This document shows, one piece after another, positions 51,742 to 63,542 of a stretch of DNA of 64,000 nucleotides. The position numbers and the translations under genes were made by a program. The DNA is taken from the NCBI RefSeq assembly GCF_021730445.1, contig NZ_JADNRM010000016.1:23949-87948 (forward strand). The letters run 5' to 3'. This stretch comes from Phocaeicola faecalis. GTDB taxonomy: Bacteria > Bacteroidota > Bacteroidia > Bacteroidales > Bacteroidaceae. Each line of letters opens with the position of its first letter. The stretch's first letter is position 1. The notes under the pieces were generated by a model that was given only the letters and a program-made list of their open reading frames with translations, did not search any database and was not told the origin of the DNA.

Positions 51742-52242
51742 TTACTTCAAAGCTTCTTCAATAGCGTTCATCAAATGATTAAACTCCTCCTTTTCATACC
51801 CCATAGAAGTATAAATTGCTTCTCCTTCCTTATTGAACAGATACGCACGAGGGATAGATTTTTCAGCAAAGAGTGAGAAAACTTCACGCTTAGGGTCAGG
51901 ATACAACGGGAAAGTAAATTTCTTCCGCTCATTATAAACCTTCAGTTGTTCGTCCGTATGCTCACGGCCAATCACCAACAATACAAAGTCCTTATTATCC
52001 TTATATTTAGGCCAAAGCGTTTTTTGCACTTCTGCAAGTTCCAACTGGCATGGACCACACCAAGTGGCAAATAAACTGACCAATACCACCTTACCCTTCA
52101 AATCAGCAGATGAAACATTTCCATAAACTGATGATTTCAACTGAAAATCAGGTAACTTATCTCCCTTCTTCAATTCCTGTGCATGCACTGCAAAGCTGAC
52201 GCATATCAGCATCAATAACAATCCTAACTTTTTCATTTTCAT
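51742..52242 (-). CDS. TlpA-like thioredoxin-fold protein
   Basis: 166 residues with a signal peptide (MKMKKLGLLLMLICVSFAVHA), then a TlpA/ResA-type thioredoxin fold: DFQLKSSVYGNVSSADLKGKVVLVSLFATWCGPCQLELAEVQ (active site WCGPC), cis-Pro in SIPRAYLFNKEG. It acts in the periplasm as a thiol reductant or isomerase. A promoter box TATATTTG on the minus strand lies at 52277-52284, so it and the hexosaminidase probably share a transcript. Confidence 0.9.
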   Translation of the reverse strand: MKMKKLGLLLMLICVSFAVHAQELKKGDKLPDFQLKSSVYGNVSSADLKGKVVLVSLFATWCGPCQLELAEVQKTLWPKYKDNKDFVLLVIGREHTDEQLKVYNERKKFTFPLYPDPKREVFSLFAEKSIPRAYLFNKEGEAIYTSMGYEKEEFNHLMNAIEEALK

Positions 52243-52276
52243 AGTTCTGAATATTTAATTCGCGATATAATAAAGA

Positions 52277-52303
52277 CAAATATATCTGTTTTTCCTATAT
52301 TTG
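52277..52303. promoter_or_regulatory. Divergent -7 boxes, tlpA-like / yaaA
   Basis: TATATTTG at 52277-52284 on the minus strand (toward the tlpA-like gene) and TATATTTG at 52296-52303 on the plus strand (toward yaaA). Confidence 0.5.
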
Positions 52304-52329
52304 CCGACTGAAATATCATTTTTTAGCCT

Positions 52330-53097
52330 ATGATGACTTTTATTTCGTGTGCCAAGACCATGACGGACCGTTCTAAAGTGAAAGTTCCCACCACCAGTAC
52401 GCCACAATTTCAGGCTGAAGCCATTCAGCATGCACTCAATATGTCCCAGTTCTCTGCCGAGGAACTGGAACGCCTGTTGCGGGTAAACAGTAAAATAGCC
52501 GCTGAAAATTACCTTCGCTTTCAGGATTTCTGTTCTGAAGAAAACAAAGCTCTTCCTGCCTTGTTAGCCTATACAGGCATAGTGTTTAAACGTATCTGTC
52601 CTCAAGACTTTACAGCAGAAGATTTTCAATACATACAAAATCATCTGCGTATCACTTCCTTTTTATATGGATTACTTCGTCCGCTTGACCTGATAAAGAA
52701 TTATAGATTGGAAGGAGACGTCAGACTGCCAGAGTATGGAGGAATATCCATGTTTGATTATTGGAAACCAATATTGACTGATGAATTCATTAAGTCCATC
52801 AAAGCACAAGGAGGCACATTAATCAACCTTGCCAGCAACGAAATGAAAGACCTTTTCGACTGGAAACGTATTGAACAACAGGTACGCGTGATTACACCCG
52901 AATTTCAGGTTTGGAAAAAAGGGAAATTAACGACTGTCGTTATTTATACTAAAATGTGTAGAGGAGAAATGACACGCTATATCATCAAGAACCGCATTGA
53001 AAAGCCTGAAGAATTAAAAGGATTCAATTGGGAAGGATTCAGTTTTGATGCAGAACGCAGCACTGAGTCGCACTACCTTTTTAGCCTTCTTTCATAA
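52330..53097 (+). CDS. yaaA: YaaA-family peroxide stress protein
   Basis: 255 residues, the family length (DUF328). Conserved features: start ISCAKTMTDRSKVKVPTTSTPQF (family ISPAKTL), LPALLAYTGIVFKRI, YGLLRPLDLIKNYRLE and NLASNEMKDLF. In E. coli YaaA limits free iron during peroxide stress and binds DNA; the role here is inferred from the family. Confidence 0.92.
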   Translation: MMTFISCAKTMTDRSKVKVPTTSTPQFQAEAIQHALNMSQFSAEELERLLRVNSKIAAENYLRFQDFCSEENKALPALLAYTGIVFKRICPQDFTAEDFQYIQNHLRITSFLYGLLRPLDLIKNYRLEGDVRLPEYGGISMFDYWKPILTDEFIKSIKAQGGTLINLASNEMKDLFDWKRIEQQVRVITPEFQVWKKGKLTTVVIYTKMCRGEMTRYIIKNRIEKPEELKGFNWEGFSFDAERSTESHYLFSLLS

Positions 53098-53198
53098 AAA
53101 AATATTAAATATTCAAGCCGCACAAACTTTTTTTCAACGCTCATGTTATTTAGTTGAAATTGGGAAGATATACCTAAACAATAATTTAACTAATAGAA

Positions 53199-54404
53199 AT
53201 GAGTATGAAAAAATTAATGTTTGCACTGGCAATCGCCAGTATCAGTTCTGCAACGTTCGCGCAGCAGAGCAACAAATCACAAAACGCTATCGTCAGCGAA
53301 AGCGTAGATGTTATGGAGGTTCCGGTAGATAAGTACAAAGTAGAGACCAATCGATTCTTTGATAATTGGTTCTTCTCTGTAGGAGGCGGTGCACAAGTAT
53401 TATTCGGTGACCAATCCGACCTGGGCAAATTCGGCAAGCGTATCGCTCCCGCCCTGAATGTATCAATTGGTAAATGGTTTACTCCCGGATTAGGATTACG
53501 CTTGCAATATAGCGGTTTACAGTCAAAGAGTTTTTCAAGCGAACCTTCTGCATACTCCAAACCTCATATGATGAGTGAAGGATACTATCAGGATAAGTTC
53601 AACTATATGAACTTACACGGCGATATCTTATTCAACATCAGCAATATGCTAGCCGGTTATAATCCCGACCGTGTATACGATGCTGTTCCGTTTGTAGGTT
53701 TCGGTTTCGCTCATTCTTATGACAAACCTCACCTTAATTCATTAGCATTCAACTTCGGTTTGATTAATACCTTCCATGTGGCAGATGCTTGGGATTTGAA
53801 CTTGGAACTTTATGGTATGGCTGCTGAAAACAAGTTTGACGGAAAGACCCTGAACAAAGGATTGGACGTTATGCTGGGCGCATCAGTCGGTGTGACCTAT
53901 AAATTCCCGCAGAGAGGATTCAAACCTGCTCCTGATGTGGATGCTATGATGGCTCTTACAGCATCTCAGATGGATGCTATCAATGCAGCTTTGGCTCAAC
54001 AAATCGAACAAAACCGCCAGTTGAAGGCACAACTTGCAAATACTCCTAATGAGGTGGTTACAGAACAAGTTACCGTTAATCAGCTGACTCCGGTTCCGCA
54101 ATCTGTATTCTTCCAGATTGGTTCTGCCACTCTGCCTCAAAACAGCGTAGTCAACCTGCAACAGATTGCCAACTTAGTAAAAGACAATCCGGGCATCAAA
54201 CTGAAAGTAACCGGTTATGCTGACAGCGACACAGGTAGTGCATCATGGAATAAACAATTGAGTGAAGACCGTGCAAATACAGTTGCAAACGAATTGGTTA
54301 AACTGGGTGTAAACAAGAGCAATATGATTATTAGCGGTATGGGTGGCGTTAATACATTAACTCCTCCGGCATTCAACCGTCGTGTAATTATCGAAGCCCA
54401 ATAA
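53199..54404 (+). CDS. OmpA-family outer-membrane protein
   Basis: 401 residues. Signal peptide (MSMKKLMFALAIASISSATFAQQ), an N-terminal eight-stranded beta-barrel (WFFSVGGGAQVLFGD, PALNVSIGKWFTPGLGLRLQYSG, VPFVGFGFAHSY), a linker helix, and an OmpA C-terminal domain (SVFFQIGSATLPQNSVVNLQQIANLVKDNPGIKLKVTGYADSDTGS..NKQLSEDRANTVANELVKLGV) with the peptidoglycan-binding Asp and Arg (NRRVIIEAQ). It links the outer membrane to the cell wall and is likely a major protein of the envelope. ATG 53205 is an alternative start. Confidence 0.93.
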   Translation: MSMKKLMFALAIASISSATFAQQSNKSQNAIVSESVDVMEVPVDKYKVETNRFFDNWFFSVGGGAQVLFGDQSDLGKFGKRIAPALNVSIGKWFTPGLGLRLQYSGLQSKSFSSEPSAYSKPHMMSEGYYQDKFNYMNLHGDILFNISNMLAGYNPDRVYDAVPFVGFGFAHSYDKPHLNSLAFNFGLINTFHVADAWDLNLELYGMAAENKFDGKTLNKGLDVMLGASVGVTYKFPQRGFKPAPDVDAMMALTASQMDAINAALAQQIEQNRQLKAQLANTPNEVVTEQVTVNQLTPVPQSVFFQIGSATLPQNSVVNLQQIANLVKDNPGIKLKVTGYADSDTGSASWNKQLSEDRANTVANELVKLGVNKSNMIISGMGGVNTLTPPAFNRRVIIEAQ

Positions 54405-54430
54405 TACTCTGCCTTAAAAAAGGTAAGCCA

Positions 54431-54465
54431 AAGCCGCTTGGAATCGCTTCCAAGCGGCTTATCTT
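54431..54465 (+). terminator. Terminator after the OmpA-family gene
   Basis: AAGCCGCTTGGAA-TCGC-TTCCAAGCGGCTT, a 13-bp perfect stem, followed by ATCTTTTTAT, 26 bases after the stop. Confidence 0.92.
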
Positions 54466-54479
54466 TTTATAGTCAGATT

Positions 54480-56360
54480 TTATTTAAACAGCTTTTCCAA
54501 CTCATCCTCCTGAAGCACGGACAACACGGTTTTACCGTCAGGAGTATAATTAGGAGTAGTTACAGCAAACAACCCATCTACCAAACCATTCATTTCCTCG
54601 TTCGTCAAAACCTGCCCCGGCACAATAGCCGCAGCTTTAGCCAATGTCAAAGCCAGATTACTCTGCACCTCTTCTTTCACTTTACCTCCCTTCTCAATGG
54701 CAGTATGAACCATACTCTGAATCAGTTCCACCGGATTTAAACCTTCAATACCCGAAGGTATGCCGTTGATAGCATAACTGCCACCTCCCAAATCAGTCAG
54801 TTCAAAACCCAAGTATGACAAATCTTCCATGATTTCTTGCAATACAGGTACTTCCGAAACCGGGAATTGCACAATATCAGGAAATAACATTCCCTGCGAT
54901 GCTCCCTGTCGACGTGTTATCTGCTCCAGATATTGATCATAAAGAATACGAATATGCGCCCGTTGCTGATCGATAATCATCAAGCCTGATTTGACGGAAG
55001 TAAGGATAAAGCGTCCTTTAAACTGATAATGTTGAGATGATTTCTCTCCCATTGCCGACTCTTCCGAATTGTCATACAAAGTGGGAGCAGCCGGTTCCTC
55101 CATTGGAGATGCCGTGAAATAATCCCCATCATCCGGATAAGACATCTGCGTATGTTGGACCGACGCATGCTGTTCCACGCCCTCATACAGCCGTTCCCAA
55201 TCACGAGTGGGCTTTGAGGAGTAGGAAGAGGGAGGCACAGCAGACGTATTGAAAGGATTGTAATCCGGGTTATAAGTTGTTTTCGGAGGCTGTATTCCGG
55301 CATAAGGAGAACTCTCGAATGCAGGGATATCCGGCATACCCTCCGTATCAAAATCAATGGAAGGTACAGCATTGAATTTACCTAATGTTTCCTTGACAGC
55401 CGCTGCCAATATCTGCCAAATGGCCTGTTCATTCTCAAATTTGATTTCCGTCTTGGTAGGGTGAATATTTACGTCAATATTACCAGGGTCCACCTCAAAG
55501 TAAATAAAATAAGATACTTGTTCACCTACCGGTATCAGATGCTCGTATGCATCCATAATGGCTTTATGGAAATAAGGATGACGCATATAACGTCCGTTTA
55601 CAAAGAAGTATTGGCGAGCTCCTTTCTTGCGGGCACTTTCCGGCCGGCCGACAAAGCCTGAGACGCGCACCATCGTGGTATCTACATCCAACGATAGAAG
55701 ATCTTGATTAATTTTCTTCCCAAACACTCCCATGATGCGTTGGCGCAACTGAATGGCGGGAAGATTAAACAACTCAGCATCATTATGATACAAAGTGAAA
55801 GACACATTGGGGTTGACCAATGCAATGCGTTCAAACTCAGTCAATACATTGCTTAGCTCTGTCTGATTGGATTTCAGGAACTTACGCCGCGCAGGTACAT
55901 TAAAAAACAGATTCTTCACACAGAAATTGCTGCCCTTGGGACACGATATGGCTTCCTGGCTTTCCACCTTGGAACCGGCAATAACCAGTTTAGTACCCAG
56001 TTCCTCTCCTTCTGTACACGTGCGCAACTCTACTTGTGCCACCGCTGCAATAGAAGCCAACGCTTCCCCACGGAATCCCATCGTCCGCAAAGCGAACAAA
56101 TCAGCCGCCTCCTTTATCTTAGAAGTTGCATGGCGTTCAAAAGACAGACGCGCATCGGTTTCAGACATCCCTTTACCATCATCTATCACCTGAATAGAAG
56201 TCTTTCCGGCATCCGTTACCAATACATCTATATGCTGCGCTCCGGCATCAATGGCATTCTCCACCAGCTCTTTTATAACAGATGCAGGACGCTGTATCAC
56301 CTCTCCTGCCGCTATTTGATTAGCGACAGAATCCGGCAGTAAACGTATGATATCGCTCAT
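54480..56360 (-). CDS. mutL: DNA mismatch repair protein MutL
   Basis: 626 residues. GHL ATPase motifs: [37 protein letters not shown], and the mid-domain [16 protein letters not shown] long low-complexity linker (about residues 340-430) precedes the dimerisation domain. No DQHA-x(2)-E-x(4)-E endonuclease motif is visible in the usual form; the corresponding region reads [16 protein letters not shown], so endonuclease activity is unlikely. It ends the leftward operon that starts at guaB. Confidence 0.95.
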   Translation of the reverse strand: MSDIIRLLPDSVANQIAAGEVIQRPASVIKELVENAIDAGAQHIDVLVTDAGKTSIQVIDDGKGMSETDARLSFERHATSKIKEAADLFALRTMGFRGEALASIAAVAQVELRTCTEGEELGTKLVIAGSKVESQEAISCPKGSNFCVKNLFFNVPARRKFLKSNQTELSNVLTEFERIALVNPNVSFTLYHNDAELFNLPAIQLRQRIMGVFGKKINQDLLSLDVDTTMVRVSGFVGRPESARKKGARQYFFVNGRYMRHPYFHKAIMDAYEHLIPVGEQVSYFIYFEVDPGNIDVNIHPTKTEIKFENEQAIWQILAAAVKETLGKFNAVPSIDFDTEGMPDIPAFESSPYAGIQPPKTTYNPDYNPFNTSAVPPSSYSSKPTRDWERLYEGVEQHASVQHTQMSYPDDGDYFTASPMEEPAAPTLYDNSEESAMGEKSSQHYQFKGRFILTSVKSGLMIIDQQRAHIRILYDQYLEQITRRQGASQGMLFPDIVQFPVSEVPVLQEIMEDLSYLGFELTDLGGGSYAINGIPSGIEGLNPVELIQSMVHTAIEKGGKVKEEVQSNLALTLAKAAAIVPGQVLTNEEMNGLVDGLFAVTTPNYTPDGKTVLSVLQEDELEKLFK

Positions 56361-56381
56361 AATACAACTACGAATGATTCA

Positions 56382-56678
56382 TTAAAAATTTAATTCTCCG
56401 GTCACCAGATAATGCAAGATAAAAAGTAGAACGCCAATGGCAACAAACAAAGCCCCATAAGCCAACGGTCTGCGTCCACTCTCTTTTCTGCGTTTCAGAT
56501 GCTTGGTTCCTTCAATAAACTTTCCACGAATGTCTTCGGGGGAAAACTCTTTCGGAGGAAGCATACCCAAGTCGCGCTTGGCGTTCTCTTCCATCTTCTG
56601 CAATTTCTCTTTTCGTTCGTCCACATATATATATTGGTGGTTGAAACGGCGAGGCTTTTCCATTTTAAACATTCCCAT
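56382..56678 (-). CDS. Small membrane protein of unknown function
   Basis: 98 residues: a cytoplasmic charged part (DERKEKLQKMEENAKRDLGM...GTKHLKRRKESGRRP) and one C-terminal transmembrane helix (AYGALFVAIGVLLFILHYLV). It overlaps neither neighbour, and sits between OstA-like and MutL genes with gaps of only 2 and 21 bases. Conserved position suggests a link to that operon. Start could also be Met3 or Met6. Confidence 0.75.
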   Translation of the reverse strand: MGMFKMEKPRRFNHQYIYVDERKEKLQKMEENAKRDLGMLPPKEFSPEDIRGKFIEGTKHLKRRKESGRRPLAYGALFVAIGVLLFILHYLVTGELNF

Positions 56679-56680
56679 AG

Positions 56681-58360
56681 TTATTTCTTCTTTTTATTAA
56701 ACAAGTCTTGATTTGGCAAAGGTGCAGTACCTCTATTACTCTTCTTTAATTCCTGCCCGGCTTTCTTTCCGCGCCAGTTAAAGATATCCTCTTTATTGAG
56801 CGGACGGATATAGTCGAACCAATTAAAGTTTTCCAGTTTCATTTTATTCGGCGGAAGTTGAAGCATCGGATAAAGAGTTCCATTTGATTTCGGACTCATA
56901 ACCATCTTTTTCATCTTCCGGTTTTCCAGATACATATTCAAAAGGCTTGTCTCCGATACATTCATGCCAATTAGTGTGCTGTCGCTCTCCATCGGATAAT
57001 AAATGACACGGACCGAACCGATTACGTCTACCTGGTGCATCTCTCCATTCTTGAAATATGCCTTGATATCTTTTCCGGTCACCTGATTATAATTGACAGA
57101 ATCCAACTTTTCAACAGATAGTGCCTGATTGTGAATATGCGCCCAATCAATAGTACTGTCATTCATGTAAATCATTATTTCCTCACCTAACAATTGCTGG
57201 TTGTTATTCCAAAGAATAGGGTCATAATACATAGTCAGACAGCTGTCTTTGGACGAAAAAACCAGCGAATCACACACTCCCTGCACATCCGTGCGATACA
57301 TACGCACTTTATGATACGCTCTTGTTTCACGGAAGATAGAGTCGGTATTCAGATTGAAAGTGTACATCTGCAACGTATCGGCATGCATAAACAAACTATC
57401 ACCCTGTGAGTAATCCACCGCTACCGCCTTTTGGGTTGCAATGGCATATTTAGTCAGTTCATTGTAATAACAATAGTCACCGGTAAGCATATTTTTATTA
57501 ATGGTATCATTAAACAACACATTATCAAAAGCTTCCCCATATCCTTTCACACGGTCATAAAACAAGCTGTCGCCCGTCAAACGCTTACCCTCATTCGTCA
57601 ATACAGAACGATTCAGCAATTCTGCCTGACCAATCTGCGTATTATAGAAGCCCAATTCCGAGTAGATATGATTATTGTCACTGTCAATGTTCGATGGCCC
57701 TACAATATTGGCAATCTTGCTGGCCGTATTGTAACGCAGTGTGTCCGAAGTCAATGTAAACTTAGGATTTACCAGTTTCACATCATAGTTAAAGACCGAC
57801 TGTTTAGTGGCAGGACTATACTCTCCCCATTCCGAAGTCAACACATTTTCTTCATCCATGAGCGTACCGCCATCAAAATAATAACCAAGGTTATAAATCC
57901 GGTCATAGTTCAGGCTATCGGTCAGCAACGTAGTATTCTTATTCTCCATGCGCACATTGTTGCGCACTTGGGCAATCTGTGTATTGCCATCATAAAAGAG
58001 ATAATCCCCATACAAAAACAACGTATCTCCCTGCACCATTTTTACATTATCAAAAGCCTCCAATGAATTGGTCTTTTCATAAAAACAAGCACTGTCACAA
58101 TACATATAAACACTATCATGGCGAAAAGCCACATTCCCGACCAATACCTGTGCATCGGGATCAGGATTTAAAGGACTTTTCTTCAACACATCGGAATGTA
58201 ACAGATACACTTTGCTCTTGGCAGGCTTCGGTTCAGTCCTTTTTGTGGGATTGACCTGCGCCAACAAGCAAAAGACAAACAGGCACAGGACACTAAACAA
58301 AAGTATCCTATGCCTGCTCGAAGAGTTATTTTTTTTTCTTTTTTCAAGCATACGGTTCAA
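56681..58360 (-). CDS. OstA-like (LptA/LptD N-domain) exported protein
   Basis: 559 residues with a signal anchor (RILLFSVLCLFVFCLLAQVNP). Repeated OstA-type beta strands include AQVLVGNVAFRHDSVYMYCDSACFYEKTNSLEAFDNVKMVQGDTLFLYGD, RNNVRMENKNTTLLTDSLNYDR and RLTGDSLFYDRVKGYGEAFDNV. In E. coli such domains carry lipopolysaccharide across the periplasm. This protein lacks a clear LptD barrel, so it is LptA-like or a Bacteroidetes-specific partner. It follows three SurA-like genes in the operon. Confidence 0.85.
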   Translation of the reverse strand: MNRMLEKRKKNNSSSRHRILLFSVLCLFVFCLLAQVNPTKRTEPKPAKSKVYLLHSDVLKKSPLNPDPDAQVLVGNVAFRHDSVYMYCDSACFYEKTNSLEAFDNVKMVQGDTLFLYGDYLFYDGNTQIAQVRNNVRMENKNTTLLTDSLNYDRIYNLGYYFDGGTLMDEENVLTSEWGEYSPATKQSVFNYDVKLVNPKFTLTSDTLRYNTASKIANIVGPSNIDSDNNHIYSELGFYNTQIGQAELLNRSVLTNEGKRLTGDSLFYDRVKGYGEAFDNVLFNDTINKNMLTGDYCYYNELTKYAIATQKAVAVDYSQGDSLFMHADTLQMYTFNLNTDSIFRETRAYHKVRMYRTDVQGVCDSLVFSSKDSCLTMYYDPILWNNNQQLLGEEIMIYMNDSTIDWAHIHNQALSVEKLDSVNYNQVTGKDIKAYFKNGEMHQVDVIGSVRVIYYPMESDSTLIGMNVSETSLLNMYLENRKMKKMVMSPKSNGTLYPMLQLPPNKMKLENFNWFDYIRPLNKEDIFNWRGKKAGQELKKSNRGTAPLPNQDLFNKKKK

Positions 58361-58369
58361 TATACTACT

Positions 58370-59743
58370 TTATTCTTTTATCCAACCCGGATATTTAAAA
58401 TCGCATTTCTGCCACTTCTCATTAATACGCACGTATGTATGTTTTTGCTTTTCTTTAATCCACTTTTCAAGCTTATCTTCACTACGTTTTTCCATGACGA
58501 TAGCCTTCAAACGCTGATAGTCTTCCGTAATGGTAGCCTTATGTCCGTTTATACGGCTTTTTAGTTTTACGATAGCACACACTTCTTTTCCTTTATCATT
58601 AATCATAGTGAATGCTTTCGATATTTCGCCTACGTTCATGTTTTCCACCACCTTGGCCACTTCCTGAGAAACCTGTGCCAAATCCTGCATTTCAAAACGT
58701 GCCGTACCGGTATTCTTGTTAGCCATCAGACCATGATTATTCTTTGTATCCTTATCCTGCGAGATATAAGTAGCCGCATCATCGAAAGTGAATTTCTGGT
58801 TACGGATATCATCAGCAATGGAATCCAGACGAACCAGTGCAGCCTCCAAGTCCTTTTCCTCCACTTTCGGCTTCAACAGAATATGGCGGGTCTTAATACG
58901 GTCACCGCGTTTTTCAATCAACTGAATGATATGGAAGCCAAACTCTGTTTCCACAATCTTCGAAACCTTATTGGGATCCTGCAAGTTAAAAGCGACATTG
59001 GCATATTCGGGCACCAATTCCCCTTTACCCATAAAGTCGAGCTCACCGCCGCGACGAGCCGTTCCGGGATCTTCAGAATAAAAACGGGCATAGGTGGCAA
59101 ATGACATCTTGCCGGAATTAATGCCATCCGTATAGTCACGCAAGGTCTTCTTTACACGCTCAATTTCTTCCAATGGTATTTTCGGTTCCAACGTAACAAT
59201 CTGTACCTCCACCTGAGTAGGAACGAAAGGAATACTGTCTTGCGGCAAATCCTTAAAATAACGACGCACTTCGGCAGGAGTTATCTTAATCTCTCCCACA
59301 ATATGCTGCTGCATCTTTCTCACCGTTTCTCCATCACGCACATTCTCACGCAACATCTCACGAATCTGGGTAGAAGTCTTGTTGTAATATTCCTCCAATT
59401 TCTCTTTAGAACCTCCTACTTGTTCGATGAGCCAATTCGTACGTCTTTCCACCAATCCGATTACTTCCTGTTCGGAAACCTCGATACTATCGATAGCTGC
59501 CTGATGAAGGAACAATTTCTGGACGGCAAGCTGCTCCGGAATTATACAATACGGGTCACCGTCAAACTTACGTCCTTCATACTGGGCATTCAACCGCTCA
59601 CTCTCTACGTCAGATTTAAGAATAGCCTCATCGCCTACTACCCACACGACTTCGTCTATAACGTTGTCTTGTCCATATACAGAAACAGTAGCAAGCAGCA
59701 TCAGTAACAGTGCATAAACTTTAGTACACATCAATTTATTCAT
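58370..59743 (-). CDS. SurA-like peptidyl-prolyl isomerase (third of three)
   Basis: 457 residues. Signal peptide (MNKLMCTKVYALLLMLLATVSVYG), SurA N-domain (VIDEVVWVVGDEAILKSDVESERL), PPIC domain (VEVQIVTLEPKIP...FATYARFYSEDPGTARRGGELDFMGKGELVPEYANVAFNL...FGFHIIQLIEKRGDRIKTRHILLKP) and a second partial one. It chaperones outer-membrane proteins in the periplasm. Its start overlaps the previous gene by 8 bases. Confidence 0.9.
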   Translation of the reverse strand: MNKLMCTKVYALLLMLLATVSVYGQDNVIDEVVWVVGDEAILKSDVESERLNAQYEGRKFDGDPYCIIPEQLAVQKLFLHQAAIDSIEVSEQEVIGLVERRTNWLIEQVGGSKEKLEEYYNKTSTQIREMLRENVRDGETVRKMQQHIVGEIKITPAEVRRYFKDLPQDSIPFVPTQVEVQIVTLEPKIPLEEIERVKKTLRDYTDGINSGKMSFATYARFYSEDPGTARRGGELDFMGKGELVPEYANVAFNLQDPNKVSKIVETEFGFHIIQLIEKRGDRIKTRHILLKPKVEEKDLEAALVRLDSIADDIRNQKFTFDDAATYISQDKDTKNNHGLMANKNTGTARFEMQDLAQVSQEVAKVVENMNVGEISKAFTMINDKGKEVCAIVKLKSRINGHKATITEDYQRLKAIVMEKRSEDKLEKWIKEKQKHTYVRINEKWQKCDFKYPGWIKE

Positions 59744-60608
59744 CTGAATTCAAATAATAATAAATAATCTTGTTTCTATCCGAAGCCCGCTGATACAAGT
59801 CCTCTTTCACCTTGTTGATAAACTCCACACGCTTCAGATTTATTAAAATCTCTTTTATTTCATCTCTGGCAAAGTCCAACGGCTTTTGTTTATCCTTTCC
59901 CAAGAAATCTTCTATATGCAAGAAATAGCAAAAGGCCGTGTCCTTTACTTCTACATTCCTGTTTTTATCCAAATAGCTTGCGTCCGTATCCAGCACCTTC
60001 AAAGGTATCTTGACAGCCACATCGGGCACAGACGTCCAACGGTCATAAAAATAATCATAACTCACTGCATTACGCAAACTATACTTCTCCAATTTTTCAA
60101 TAGCGTCCTGATTATTCTTCCGATACCACACACGCACATTCCCCAAATCAGGAGAAGTGAGAGGAACCTTTATAAAAAGTCCTTTGACCAATGGGTTATC
60201 CAGTCGGAACAAATCTTTGTTCTTTTCATAATAAGCATTGATTTCCTCCTCACTGATATCGTTTGCCAATTTCTGATTCACCAACTCCTCTTGATAAGTG
60301 TGCATAATCAATGCACGGCGATAGTTCTCCACCAGTTTGGAGATTTTATCATTGTCGGGAATATTCCCCTCCGCCTTATCAAACAGCAGCGCATCCTCTA
60401 TCCAATTCTTGATATAGTGTTCGGCAAACAATACACTATCATCCTTCGATATATTGAGAGGAAGAGCCGCCTGCAAATCTTCCTTATACAGAAATTCACC
60501 GGACACTTCCACTAAAGGAGTTTTTCCTTTATGGTTATGCTCCTGACCGCATCCAGTCATGGCAGCGGCAATCACAAGTATTACTCCCCAGTTTTTCACG
60601 ATACTCAT
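59736..60608 (-). CDS. SurA-related lipoprotein without a clear PPIC domain (second of three)
   Basis: 290 residues. Lipobox signal (GVILVIAAAMTGCGQEHN); SurA-type helical N-domain (NYRRALIMHTYQEELVNQKLANDISEEEINAYYEKNKDLF) is recognisable, but the parvulin PPIC signature is lacking. It may serve as a chaperone-only, membrane-anchored member of the set. Confidence 0.82.
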   Translation of the reverse strand: MSIVKNWGVILVIAAAMTGCGQEHNHKGKTPLVEVSGEFLYKEDLQAALPLNISKDDSVLFAEHYIKNWIEDALLFDKAEGNIPDNDKISKLVENYRRALIMHTYQEELVNQKLANDISEEEINAYYEKNKDLFRLDNPLVKGLFIKVPLTSPDLGNVRVWYRKNNQDAIEKLEKYSLRNAVSYDYFYDRWTSVPDVAVKIPLKVLDTDASYLDKNRNVEVKDTAFCYFLHIEDFLGKDKQKPLDFARDEIKEILINLKRVEFINKVKEDLYQRASDRNKIIYYYLNSDE

Positions 60609-60644
60609 AAAGCATTAAAATAGTGAACGAAGATACTGCAATAA

Positions 60645-62015
60645 TTAATTACTTCCGTTATTATTAACTGTTTTTAAAACCTCTTGGTTTATTTCAACCT
60701 TATACTTCCGTTTCAAATCTTTCATCCAAGAGTCCTCATGTACAGCCTGATAATCACGGATTACCGCATCCTTTACATCCAAATAGTTCTCCGGTCCCTT
60801 CTTCAGCTTCTTTCCCATCACAAAAGTATAAGAAAAACCGGGAACTTGTTCAAAACTTCCGCACTTAAAGACTAATTTATCCACATATTGGTTCTTTCCA
60901 ATGATAAATACTCCCACTTCTATACTTGCTTGCGGAACCGATGCGTTCATCATCAACTTTTCTAAAGCGGATTTCCACTCCTCCACCGGCTTTTTCTTTA
61001 AGTATTTCTTGATGGCAGAAGCCATTTTCTTATCCTTGCAATGAATAACAGCTCCTTTATACCGGGGCAACTCCCAAGCATAATCTGATTTATGCTGTTT
61101 GAAATAGCGTTCCAAATCGGCTTCGGAACAAGCATACTCCCCCTCCTGATACTTCCGGGTAAGATAAGAGGCCAACAGACCATCATGCACTTCTTGCCAA
61201 CGCAACGTCCAATCGGGATATTTCCCGGCCAAAGCGCCTGACCGGTAAAGAGCCAAAACATCTTTTCTGACCGAAGGAGAAGAAACTCCTTCATGCTCCA
61301 TATATTCCTGTATTTCCTCCTTTTTATCCTCGTAAGAGGCAAAAGGCTTACGCTCCACCCACTTGACAATATGAAGACCTAAAGGAGAATAAAAAGGAAC
61401 CGAGACTTTGTTCTTTTCCAACACTGCCAGTTTGTCCACCCATTCTTGCATATTCTTATTGACGGGCATCCATGGCAACAGTCCTCCGACTTGCCGGCTG
61501 TCCGCATCATCTGAATAATGACGTGCCAACCATGAAAAATCAGCCCCATCCTGCAATGCAGAATAGATGGAGTCCATAACAGCCTGTGCCGCCTGTTCTG
61601 CGGCAGGGGTCGCATTTTGAGGCAAATATTTACTGATATGAGCTATTCTCACCCAATCATTTGTCTGGAGACGCCGTTTATTCCGTTCATAAATGGAACG
61701 GGACTCCCGTTCCTCCCCAGCCGCATCCACCACATACGACTTTACCAAACGACCTTCATAAAATGAAAGTTGCCTGCGAAAAGCAGCCACAGTATCCAAA
61801 CCACTATCCATGGCATATCTCACCTTCAGTTTATAGTTGATAAAGGCAGGCAAATAAGCTTCGGGAGTCTGCTTGGGAGCTTTCCGATAATAATATTCAA
61901 ATTCAGACCGATAAACAGGCTTGCTGTCAATATACAACATAACATCTCCTTGCGCCTGCGCTTCAGACACAGACACAAGGAGAAGCAAGAGAACACCGAG
62001 CAAATAACGCGGCAT
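60645..62015 (-). CDS. SurA-like peptidyl-prolyl isomerase (first of three)
   Basis: 456 residues. Signal peptide (MPRYLLGVLLLLLVSVSEAQAQ); SurA-type chaperone N-domain (YIDSKPVYRSEFEYYYRKAPKQTPEAYLPAFINYKLKVRYAMDSG), a parvulin domain (WVRIAHISKYLPQNATPAAEQAAQAVMDSIYSALQDGADFSWLARHYSDDADSRQVGGLLPW...GLHIVKWVERKPF) and a second C-terminal domain (RYKGAVIHCKDKKMASAIKKYLKK). It lies 12 bases after guaB. Confidence 0.9.
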   Translation of the reverse strand: MPRYLLGVLLLLLVSVSEAQAQGDVMLYIDSKPVYRSEFEYYYRKAPKQTPEAYLPAFINYKLKVRYAMDSGLDTVAAFRRQLSFYEGRLVKSYVVDAAGEERESRSIYERNKRRLQTNDWVRIAHISKYLPQNATPAAEQAAQAVMDSIYSALQDGADFSWLARHYSDDADSRQVGGLLPWMPVNKNMQEWVDKLAVLEKNKVSVPFYSPLGLHIVKWVERKPFASYEDKKEEIQEYMEHEGVSSPSVRKDVLALYRSGALAGKYPDWTLRWQEVHDGLLASYLTRKYQEGEYACSEADLERYFKQHKSDYAWELPRYKGAVIHCKDKKMASAIKKYLKKKPVEEWKSALEKLMMNASVPQASIEVGVFIIGKNQYVDKLVFKCGSFEQVPGFSYTFVMGKKLKKGPENYLDVKDAVIRDYQAVHEDSWMKDLKRKYKVEINQEVLKTVNNNGSN

Positions 62016-62027
62016 TATATTTTCATT

Positions 62028-63524
<1,497 letters not shown>

Positions 63525-63534
63525 TTATTGCGTG

Positions 63535-63542
63535 CAAATATA
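63535..63542 (-). promoter_or_regulatory. -7 box of the guaB operon
   Basis: TATATTTG on the minus strand, 32 bases before the guaB start. Confidence 0.55.
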
